NCBI GenBank assembly: GCA_024364735.1
Contig: JAGFNQ010005239.1
Span: forward strand, 1 to 64,000
Direction: 5' to 3'
DNA length: 64,000 nt
Source: Boesenbergia rotunda
Taxonomy: Eukaryota; Streptophyta; Magnoliopsida; Zingiberales; Zingiberaceae
The translations under genes were made by a program, and so were the position numbers. The notes below the pieces were generated by a model. That model was given only the letters and a program-made list of their open reading frames with translations. It was not told where the DNA came from and made no database searches. Below are positions 54,806 through 64,000 of the stretch, one piece after another. Numbering within the stretch: the stretch's first letter is position 1; the number at the start of each line of letters is the position of its first letter.

Positions 54806-56337
54806 ATGGAGTTTGGCTATGACACCCGGGCACCTCCACCATTCGACAAGGCAAATTTTGATCTTTGAAAGTCAAAGATCGAAAATTACTTCATGATGGA
54901 GATAGAGCAATGGTTTGCTCTAATGGAAGGTTTTGAGGCTCCAACAAGCACCAAAGGAAAGCTCCTCAAGAAAAGCAAATGAATGAGGAGCAAATCAAGA
55001 GATGTGAGGCCAACTACAAAGTGACCAAGTTATTGGTCAATCTTTTGCCAAGCACCATCTTGGACAAGATTGGAGAATTCAAAGATGCCAAAGAGCATTG
55101 GAGCAAATTGGCAAAGCTTCATGAAGATCCCTCCACTGTACCGTATCAAGACAAATCCGAAGAGGGAGATTTATCAAATGAAGAGAACTCGGAAGTTGAG
55201 AGATGCTCAACATCCGGGGAGGAAATTCAAGAAGCATTGGCTGAGGAGGAAAAAGAAGAAGTCTCCACCTCTAGGATTGAGGGGGAGCAAAGGTCATTAA
55301 CTCCGGAAAAAGAAGAAGTATCTACCTCTGGATCAAGTGAAGAGTCATGCAACACCCCTACAAGCAAAGGTATAAGAATTTCAATTTTTAGAAATAAAGT
55401 TCATATCATTTTCTTCGAGTGTAGGGAAAAAGGGAACTATAAGAGTATGTTTCCAAAATTGGTCAAGAAGAAGGTGTTAGTGGCACCCAAGACCAAGGAG
55501 AAGCCAAAGGAGGTCGGCCCCATGGCAAAGAAGGATAAGAAGCACATTGTGTGCTTCTCATGCAAGCAAAAGGGACATTATCGGAATCAATGTCCAAAGG
55601 GGAAGGATCCGACCAAGGCAAAAAGGAGGAGCTCAAATCAAGGGGGAGCCTCCAAGATTAAGACTAAGGTACCATTAGGTAATGATACTTATTTTCATCA
55701 TGATAATATGCATGCTAGAAATAATTATTATCATTTCAATGCCATTTATTATGAAAATAGGAGGTATGAAAAACCTAAGAAAAAATATAGAGCCCTCCAT
55801 GCTAGACCTACCGCACCTAAGGATAAGGAAGGTATTAGATCATTTAAGGGTAAACCTACCCAAAACAAGGCCAAAAAGAAAAATCACTAAGGCAATCTTA
55901 GAAAACCAAGCCTTGAGAAAGTAATGATTGAAAATCAAGTTTTGAGGTCAAAACTTGAGACATTAGAAAAATCCCTCAAAAGAATAGAAAATCTATTTAA
56001 GGGATCAAAAATTCAAAACCTAGATTTAGGAAATCAAGGACCCTGTAGGAGCAAGAAAGGTTTGGGATACAAACCTAAAACCAAGAATGATGGTTCCTCC
56101 TATCATAGAGTTCCATATAGGTATGGAACTCAATCTAGGTCAAGGGGTCAAGTCAAGGTCACAAAGGAAGTTATCCCTAGAGTTGACCAAGACAAGACTA
56201 ACATGACTAAGGCTTCGGAGAAGCCTAGAAGAGTCATTAGGAAGGTATCAAGGGAAGTTATCCCTAGTGAATACCTAGAACACCCAAGGAGCACCAATAG
56301 GTTTTGGGTTCCTAAGAGTGTGTTTGCCACACCGTAG
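54806..56337 (+). pseudogene. E16 gag with two zinc knuckles and three lesions
   Basis: Starts MEFGYDTRAPPPFDKANFDL. A TGA replaces the expected Trp before KSKIENYF, and a one-base deletion near 54977 shifts the frame. The frame from 54979 is then open to a TAA at 55888-55890 (likely from CAA) and continues in the same frame to 56337. Order: capsid-like helical region, acidic Ser/Glu stretch (about 55160-55370), a degenerate knuckle (FECREKGNYKSMF), an intact knuckle CFSCKQKGHYRNQC at about 55552-55593, a coiled coil (LRSKLETLEKSLKRIENL) and the tail RFWVPKSVFATP. This is SIRE-like Gag, the first gene after the primer site. Confidence 0.85.
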
Positions 56338-57497
56338 ATAGGTCTAGGGAGTGTCAACTTAAATTGGAAGGGTAGTTAACCTAACCTTGATGAAGTTGGC
56401 ACTTTGGGACATTTTTGAGGAGTTACTACCCTTGAAAATGAAGGAGTTATTTGATTACGCTAGGAGGAGTAAAATTTGTGCCAAACTATATTTTTGAAAG
56501 ATTGAAGTCAATAAAAGTTGGCACAACTAGGTTAAAATCCAATGATAGGCCAGGTTGGGGGATTTCGGCATTATCTTTGAAATTAGGGGCAAAGTTAGGA
56601 TTATCAATGGCTTAACGATGAGTTATTGATACTTAGATGGGAAATCTAGGTATTTTCTTTTGTGCTACTATGTCATGTTTTGTATGCCCTATCACATGCC
56701 ATGACATCATAATCCATCATTCATATTTTATTATGAAAATATTACATGTCATGTCATACTTGTATCATCTAGTTATAATATCGTGTAATTTCTCATATGA
56801 TGCAGGTCATAGTCATAATTATGCATTAATTTAATTATCATTGAAATTAAGGACATTGACATTGATTGACATTCTAGGTGAATGATCAAGTTTATGATGC
56901 CTAGGTAGAAATGCATGAACCCTTAGTCTAGGGAGAAAATGACTTTCACATCTCACCAAGACCATAAGATGACTAGTGTGTATTTTTGAGACACTTTAGA
57001 AACAAGTGAGATGCTAGGATGATGAACAAAACTCAAGTTATTGAGTTTTAGGTTCATCAAAACATGGATATAAATGAACTCCAATCATTGGGAAGCTAAT
57101 GTACAAGTCATGTGCATTTAGCCCAAGGAACATGGTTGGAAATTATTTTTGAAACTTATTTCAAAACTATCTTGGAAAACCTTGGTGAATACTATCTTTT
57201 GATAGATCTCATCATTGATGAATTGGATACAAAATAGAATGAAACATTGAAATATTTCAATGGTTTCCATTTTGTGTCAATCATTGAAAAAGGGAGTTAT
57301 TTTCATATAAAATTATTTTTCCTTGATAGTATATGTAATAAATAATGTCTACACAAAATTTTAGGATTTTTAAAAATTTGTAGAATTATTTAGGAGTTTT
57401 TGAAATTTAGACTGAATGTATTTTCAGAAATCAGAAACTCTCAATCGATCAGGTGATCGATTAAGGGCGGCCGTAATCGATCGGTTGATCAATTAAG
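56338..57497 (+). mobile_element. E16 gag-pol spacer, cut by E17
   Basis: AT-rich sequence without protease or integrase motifs; one 65-residue ORF (56637-56834) is unconvincing. It ends with AATCGATC palindromes (57443-57497) like those of the E16 LTR. The bases ttaag (57493-57497) would be the E17 target duplication. Confidence 0.6.
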
Positions 57498-60210
57498 TGT
57501 AACGCCCGCCCCTTACGTGAGCGACGTATTACTTTTTTTTTGTATATTATTGCATATGAAGTGTAAATATAGCAGCGGAAATAATACTAAATCATGAACA
57601 TATGCAATTGGATAAATTCCTTTCTAACTAAACTACTTTAAGCATGTAAATCATTGCATAGCATATTTAACAAGAGAGTATATAGTTCTACATTAAGCAT
57701 GCATATCATAAAGAACTTCAACTCCAACAAGTAGTAAGCGTAAACATAAGAACTAACACATGCAGTTTATAAGTAGCAACATTAAGTCCATGAGAAATAA
57801 GTCCATAAGTAAGAGTAAAGACAACAGTAGGATCGTTCTGCCAAGTCACTGCCACACACACACATGCCTTCCTGCTGCTTCCCCTTCTTTAGAAACCTTT
57901 AGTTTGATCTGCAACATAAGAAGGTAGACTATAAGCATAAAATGCTTAGTAAGCTCCTTGCTTACTCACAAAATCCGTACATCACATATAAGTAGAAATC
58001 TACATCATTTGACATAAACATATAACATGAATAAATACTTAAAGCAACTAAAGCACATAAGCATAAACACTTAAAACATAATCATGTGCATAAACATTAG
58101 ACATAGCATATGCAATATCATTAAACATAAACATGTGCATAAACATTAAGAATGCTCTTTGAAAAATATATATAATATAATACTTGAATATTAACATATC
58201 ATCATCATTGGGATCCCTGGCTTTACCCATTCGTCATTTGCGCGCATCCCTTCGTAGAGTGCGAGGTAGCTAATCCTGACCTACTAGGGTACTAGGCAAC
58301 CTCTAGCCTAGGGACAGCTACGGTAGTCCAGAACCGGGGCCTTGCTTAGGAGACCATCCCTTGGACCTTTTTCAAGATCCGGTACAAGCCAATACATAAA
58401 GTAAAATAGTATACATGTTTCCTTTTCTTTCCATAGCAATTGCTCTTTAGCATAGCGTTCGTTATTTCTTTCCTTTTCTTAGAAATTGCTCTTTAGATAT
58501 TCTTTTATTCAAATGTCATACATGTCATGGGCATACATTCAAAGCATAAATATCATCATAACTTTCAAGCATGAACATGGCATGGAGAAAACATAATTTC
58601 ATGGTAAGAAAAATTCATAACATGCCAACTTATCATTCATGATTCATAAAACACATAATGTTCAATTTAAAACTAAGGATAATACACCTAGAGAACTTGT
58701 TCCATTTTTTTCATCTATCATGGCATAATGAATTATGGATACCTTTAATTCAACCATAATTCAACATATACTCTACTGGTAAATCATTTAGGTAGGGTTA
58801 TCATGGCATAAAAACACAACACAACACGACACAACTCATACAACATGTATACATTGAATATCCTATTACAAAGAGACATCATCATGTGAGGTAGTGACCT
58901 AAACCCATCCTAAAACCCAATTTAAGGTACTGATCAGAAACTTCTAAGGTTCATATCAACATGAAAATGACAAAAAAACAAGAGCAATTGATTCATACAA
59001 CATGCATATAATATATATTCTAACACTAGGAAGCATTAGCAAGTAACATGACATATTTAACTCTTTTTTTAGCCCTTATTTAGGGTTTTGACCGAACATG
59101 TACAGAGTAGGAAACATGGCCTAAAAATATATATATAAAACCCTCAAACAAAACATTAACAAGGAATTAAAAACCATTATCTAGTCAAAAAGAACCCAAA
59201 CATCTTCTTATGGCCAAAAAGTCTATGGCTTCATGGGAGCCTTGGCCGAAACTTTTAAGGGTCTTTTTGCTCCATCTTTTTGCATCATAACTCATAACGT
59301 GTCATCAAACGAACATTGGAGTCATTAGATAGCATCAAACACAAACATAGGCCCTAAAACCCATGCTTGGCCGAAACTTGCTTATAGGGAAAACTTGACG
59401 ATTTTAGCAACACATCGCAAGAACATACAAGAACATGAACAAAGAAAAATATATATAAGCTATTATGTTGCAGGTGAGGGGAGTCTTACCCTTGTGCTAA
59501 AGATTCCCAAACAATATATATCACCTAGAAGGAGAAAGAATGAACTTCTTGCTCCTTGGCTCTTCCTTTGCTTCACAAACACAAAGCCTTCACTAGATCT
59601 TCTTGGAGAGAATTTTTTTTTTTGATGGAGAGAGGGCCTTGGTGTTTCGGCAATGAGAAGAATGAAGAGATGCCTTGTGGCATTTTTTTTCCTCGTCTTC
59701 TTATAGTAAATGAAAAGGTATGCCTCTTCACCTTCCATGGTGACCCCTTTACCTTCCATGGTGGCTCTTCATCTTCCATGGTGACTCTTCATCTCCTTAC
59801 ACCTATCTACAATTTCCTCTATCCTCCTAATAGCACTCCCTTGCTAGGTGAATTGGTTACATATGCATTCTTAAGGCTTACAACATCTCTAAGGTCAAGG
59901 TTAAATCCTTGGCACCTACATCATTTCATTTTTTTAAATTCTTTTGCAAGCCCATCTAAAGTAAGGCCCATTACATGATGTGTTATTACTTTTATCCTCA
60001 TGGGGCCCATTAGGATAACTAACGAAGTGCTATTTAAGACCCATTAGGAAATTCCGCCATTTAGAGCCCATATAAGGCCCATTAATACTTACACTAAAAT
60101 TCCCACAACTCTAACTATCATTCATGAATCATACTCAATATGGCTATTATTCATGTAATTATACTCAATATTAGGGATAATATTGAAGGAAATATTAGTG
60201 GGGTGTTACA
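57498..60210 (-). mobile_element. E17 3' LTR (Gypsy, Tekay-like), 2713 bp
   Basis: Plus strand TGTAACGCCCGCC...GGGGTGTTACA. On the minus strand it starts TGTAACACCCC right after 'ggtatggaggat', the polypurine end. It shares with E11 and E15 the block around 58240-58340 ('gcgcgcatccc', 'gaggtagctaat', 'gacctactagggta', 'gtagtccagaacc') and several 'ttggccgaaa' segments. A TATAAGAAG-type box lies near 59705 on the minus strand. Confidence 0.85.
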
Positions 60211-60245
60211 ATCCTCCATACCTTCTGGGAAGTTCGTCCTCGAAC

Positions 60246-61817
60246 TTAAAATAGCTCCGGAAACTTTTGTTTCATATCGTCCTCGCGTTCCCAGGTAGCT
60301 TCTTCAGATTGTTGACTTTGCCACAAGACCTTGACTAAGGGTACATCTTTGTTCCTCAGTCTCTTGACATCTCGATCCAGGACCCGTATGGGTTTGCTTT
60401 CATAACTCAGGTCCTTCTGGATTTGTACGGCCTGCGGCTCCATCACTTGGTCTGCATTGGGAATACATTTCTTGAGCATCGATACGTGGAACACGTTGTG
60501 GATTGATGACATCTCCTGAGGTAGCTCGAGCTCGTAAGCCACCTTGCCAATTCTGTTCAGGATCTTGTACGGTCCCACATAGCGCGGACTTAGCTTTCCT
60601 TTCTTCCCGAATCTCATTACTCCTTTCATAGGAACCACTCGGAGGAACACCAAATCCCTGACACCAAATTCCAAAGGCCTACGTCGTTGATCCGCATAAT
60701 TCTTCTGCCGGCTCTGAGCAGTCTCTATTCTTTGGCGGATATTCTGTATAGCTCGGGTGGTGTCGTCGATGAAATCCATCTGGAGTCCCATCTCTTTCTT
60801 TTCGCCTCCTTCGTACCAACAGATCGGAGATCTACATCTCGCCCCATACAGAGCTTCATAAGGTGCCATTCTGATAGTAGCTTGGTACCTATTATTATAA
60901 GCGAACTCCGCTAAACATAAATATCGGCAACAGCTCCCTTTGAATTCCAGGGCACAAGCTTGTAACATGTCTTCCAGTACTTGGTTCACCCTTTCCGTTT
61001 GCCCATCTGTCTGAGGATGAAAGGCGGTACTGAATCGCAGCTTCGTGACGAGAGCTTTATGAACGCATTCCCAAAACTGTGAGGTGAAACGACCATCCCT
61101 ATCTGAAATGATGGTCATGGGAATACCATGTAGTCTGATAATTTCCTTAGCATATAGTTGAGCTAGTTGCTCGACTGAATAGGTCATCTTGATCGCTAAG
61201 AAATGTGTCGATTTCGTCAATCTATCGACGGTAACCCATATAGCGTCGTATCCGTTCGTGGTCCTGGGAAGTCCTGAGATGAAATCCATATAGATGTCTT
61301 CCCATTTCCACTCCGGAATTTCGATCGGTTGCAGAACTCCTCCGGGTCTCTGGTGCTCTGCTTTAACTTGCTGGCAGGTCAGGTAGGTACTGACATGCTG
61401 AGCTACGTCCCTCTTCATACCGAGCCACCAAAATCTCATTTTCAGATCTTGATACATCTTGGTAGATCCCGGGTGCATAGAATAAGGGGTTCCGTGAGCC
61501 TCCTCCAGTACCTTCTTGCGTAGCTCTGGATCATTAGGGATACATAGACGATCCCTAAGGTATACTACTCCGTTATCGGCGATATGAAAACCCTCGCCTT
61601 TTCCTGCTAGAATATCCTGCTTGATCTTTTGGAGGCTTGGATCATCATTCTGCTTGTCTAGTATCTCGTCGAATAGTGCAGGTACGATTTCCATGGTCGA
61701 AAGTCGTCCGGAAATAACCTCGATTCCGTAGTTCACAATTTCCTTTTCCAGCGGTCGAGATAATACTGATAAGGACATCAAGGCGGCACTGGACTTCCTG
61801 CTGATTGCATCGGCCAA
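60246..61817 (-). pseudogene. E17 integrase with chromodomain
   Basis: An open 523-residue C-terminal part of the Gypsy polyprotein, not a separate gene: its Met lies in the RNase H-integrase link (ADAISRK). The zinc finger is at residues 108-148 (HGTPYSMH, then TCQQ; the first Cys of the CxxC pair is Tyr at about 145, a likely loss). The catalytic core has D178 (YMDFISGLP), D239-D241 (SDRDGRF) and E275 (QTERVNQ). The C-terminal part has GPYKILNRIG, then HNVFHVSMLKK, and ends in a chromodomain-like stretch (about 470-520, VKVLWQ...ATWE). This marks a chromovirus, best match Tekay/Del. The domain inserts DNA copies into the host genome and the chromodomain would guide them to chromatin. Confidence 0.88.
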
Positions 61818-62969
61818 TTTGTTCGCCTTGCCTGGATGATAAAAGATCTCGCAGTCATAGTCCTTTACCAGTTCGAGCCATCTTCATTGTCGCATGTTAA
61901 GGTCCTTCTGAGTGAAGAAATATCGCAGACTCTGGTGATATGTATATATCTTGCACTATGCTCCGTATAGATAGTGTCTCCATACCTTCAGAGCAAAGAC
62001 CACGGCTGCTAACTCTAAATCGTGAGTGGGATAGTTCCTTTCATGTTCTTTGAGTTGCCTAGAGGCATAGGCAATAACTTTACCACTCTGCATAAGTACA
62101 GCTCCGAGTCCCAGTTTGGAGGCATCACTGTACATGTCGAAGCTCTTGTCATCTTCGGGAAGAGTAAGGATTGGAGCAATTGTAACTCTCCTTTTCAGCT
62201 CCAAGAAACTCCTCTCGCATTCTTCTGTCCATACGTACTTCTGGTTCTTCCTGGTGAGGACCGTCATAGGTGTTGCGATTCTGGAGAAGTCTTCCACGAA
62301 TTTCCGGTAATAGCCCGCTAGTCCGAGAAAACTCCTGACTTCGCTAGCATTCTTCGACCTGTTCCAGTTACTCACGACCTCGATTTTCTTCGGGTCCACC
62401 ATGACTCCATCCTTGCAAATAATATGACCTAGTAAAGCCACTTGATTGAGCCAAAATTCGCATTTGGAGAACTTGGCATATAACTACTTTTCCCGAAGGA
62501 TCTGTAATACCATCTTCAGGTGTTCAATGTGCTCTCCTCGATTTCTCGAATAGATGAGGATATCGTCAATGAAGACGATCACAAACTTGTCAAGGAATGC
62601 CGAGAATACCCGATTCATCAGGTCCATAAACATAGCGGGGGCATTAGTTACTCCGAAGGGCATGACGATGAATTCAAAGTGTCCGTATCTAGTCTGGAAA
62701 GCCGTCTTCGGAATATCGTCTGGTTTCACTTTAACTTGATGGTAACCGGATCTAAGATCGATCTTCGAAAAGATGGTAGCTCCTTTCAGTTGGTCGAACA
62801 GGTCGTCGATCCCTGGGAGGGGATACCTATTCTTAATCGTCACATTGTTTAGAACTTGATAATCTATGCACATGAGCATAGTTCCATCCTTCTTTTTCAC
62901 GAACAGTACCGGAGCTCCCCATGGAGAGTGACTCGGGCGAATAAAACCCTTGTTGAGTAACTCCTGCAG
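61818..62969 (-). pseudogene. E17 reverse transcriptase and RNase H with in-frame stops
   Basis: Same frame as the integrase. RT: HSPWGAPVLFVKKKDGT, YPLPGIDDLFDQLKGA, FSKIDLRSGYHQ, PFGVTNAPAMF and FIDDILIYS (catalytic Asp pair). The connection has HIICKDGVMVDPKK. RNase H: FDMYSDASKLGLGAVL, VIAYASRQLK and YPTHDLELAAVV. In-frame stops lie at 62484-62486, 61956-61958 and 61884-61886, with another at 62970-62972 upstream. No frameshift is seen over 3.6 kb. Most stops fit C-to-T changes of Gln or Arg codons. Confidence 0.88.
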
Positions 62970-64000
62970 CTATCCTTGAAGCTCCTTCAATTCAGCTGGC
63001 GCCATACGGTAAGGTGCCTTGGATCTCGGATTAGTGCCAGGAATTAGTTCGATCTCAAATTCGATTTCTCTGTCCGGGGCCAATCCTGGTAGATCGTCTG
63101 GGAATACATCCGGATAATTGCATACGACTCTGACATCACTTAGTTTCTGATCCTTTGTTTGAGCGGTGCTGACCACATATGCTAGAAAACCAGTGTATCC
63201 TTTCGCTAGCATCTTCTGCGCCTTTAGAGCCGATAAGAATTTCCCGGTTCTCTTCCTTGGTTCTCCGATGAATTCAAACATAGGTTCCGCCTCGGGCTGG
63301 AAGACCACTTTTCGCTTACGGCACTCGATAGAAGCACCGTATTTGCTTAGAAAATTCATACCCAGTATTGCATCATAATCTTGCATGTCGAGTACTATCA
63401 GGTCGCAATAGAGATCTCTTTCTGCGATTCTGATTGGTGTTGCACGCAACACGTGGGTGGATGTCATTGTTTCTCCCGAAGGCAGGGTTGTTAGAAATTT
63501 ACAGTCTAGAATTTGTAGAGGTATGTCTATCTTCTTAGAGTAAGGCATGGAAATAAACGAATGCGTTGCTCCAGTGTCAAATAATGCAGTAGCATGCTGA
63601 CTGTAAATAAAGATCTGACCTGTAACAACCGTCGAAACATTCGCTGCATCCTCCTTGTTAAGTGAGAAAACCCTGGCGTTCGTCGTAACTGGTGGGGCTT
63701 CCAATCTGCCTTGACTTATCTGAGGAGCTTCCAGTGCAGCTTGCATATAATGCAGTTGGGCAGGGGCACCCTGGTGTTGGATCAGCTGCTGAGGTGGTGC
63801 CTGAGGCTTAATAGGACAGTCGATGGCCTTGTGTCCTTTCCAATCCGTAGGTGTAGCATTTATTTGTACCTCTGCGACATTCTCCAAGATGCATATTTCC
63901 ACATTTCGCGCACGGGTTGTTCTTGGGCTTCTTGTTCCTGGGCCGCCTTTAGGATTGTTCCCTTTCTTTTTGTCATTGTGGTTCCCTTTCCAGCTGGTGC
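62970..64000 (-). pseudogene. E17 gag end and aspartic protease, running off the window
   Basis: The zinc knuckle is readable in two frames near 63810-63930 (CAKCGNMHLGEC, then GHKAIDC), so a frameshift lies between and the central Cys pair is damaged. The 310-residue frame from 63902 then holds a Pro/Gln-rich linker, the protease (TALFDTGATHSFIS, catalytic Asp-Thr-Gly at about 109-111; YDAILGMNFL) and the start of RT (DLPGLAPDREIEFEIELIPG). It ends in a TAG at 62970-62972 that probably replaces Gln. The rest of gag and the 5' LTR lie right of the window. Confidence 0.85.

Noticed and set aside
62022..62852. Plus-strand ORFs of 99-110 residues over the Gypsy pol region
   Set aside because: Antisense shadows of RT and RNase H, whose motifs read clearly on the minus strand.
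1..64000. Telomere, rDNA or centromere satellite, and any host protein-coding gene
   Set aside because: No TTTAGGG arrays, rRNA sequence or long satellite arrays are seen, and every long ORF with recognisable motifs is a retrotransposon product. A small or much-interrupted host gene cannot be excluded by eye.

Overview
The window is a slab of plant repeat DNA, built almost wholly from nested LTR retrotransposons. I recognise no cellular gene, rRNA or tRNA gene, or CRISPR array. The evidence for a plant is the Ty1/Copia (Tork-like and SIRE-like) and Ty3/Gypsy (chromodomain Tekay-like and Tat/Athila-like) proteins, the plant-type primer-binding sites (TGGTATCAGAGC and TGGCGCCGTTGC types) and the very long LTRs. 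The style of the LTRs makes me suspect a large-genome monocot, perhaps the ginger group. That is an impression from memory and not shown by the sequence. There is one 10-N assembly gap at 18866-18875.

Layout (labels E1-E17 are used below). 1-6472: the 3' part of a Tat/Athila-like Gypsy element (E2, +), split by a solo Copia-type LTR (E3, -). 6473-10771: the decayed 3' half of a Copia element (E1, +), which E2 had entered. 10779-18865: a young, pol-less member of the E2 family (E4, -) carrying an intact 503-residue acidic-repeat ORF; its 5' LTR runs into the gap. 18876-20426: a second, nearly identical copy of the E1 LTR end without E4, probably the empty allele. 20427-22774: fragments (E5 LTR -, E6 Gypsy-like piece, E7 LTR +). 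22775-24871: LTR, primer site and gag piece of a SIRE-like element (E8, +).

E8 is split at 24872-44080 by a 19.2-kb nest. The nest is a Copia element (E9, -), which holds a gag-only LTR element (E10, -, 28438-39338), which holds a solo Gypsy LTR (E11, -, 33708-36897). The 5' LTR of E9 holds another solo LTR (E12, +). E8 resumes at 44081 and is broken again by a solo LTR (E13, +) and by a SIRE-like Copia element (E14, -, from 47438). E14 contains a solo Gypsy LTR (E15, +) and is cut at 53257 by another SIRE-like element (E16, +). E16 is cut at 57498 by a Tekay-like Gypsy element (E17, -) that runs off the right edge and still shows protease, RT, RNase H, integrase and chromodomain.

Seven insertions (E3, E9, E10, E11, E12, E13, E15) have both ends and a matching 5-bp target duplication read directly from the sequence, so the order of insertion is clear: E8, then E9, then E10 and E12, then E11 (inside E10). 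No element is plainly autonomous. Most carry stops, frameshifts or deletions, and several never carried pol. E1 and E9 share the same internal deletion in reverse transcriptase, and E4 and E10 lack pol, so these lineages must have moved with proteins supplied in trans. The most unusual signal is that unrelated LTRs carry arrays of short palindromes, with a different palindrome in each family, at a fixed place next to the TATA box. All coordinates and alignments were made by eye.
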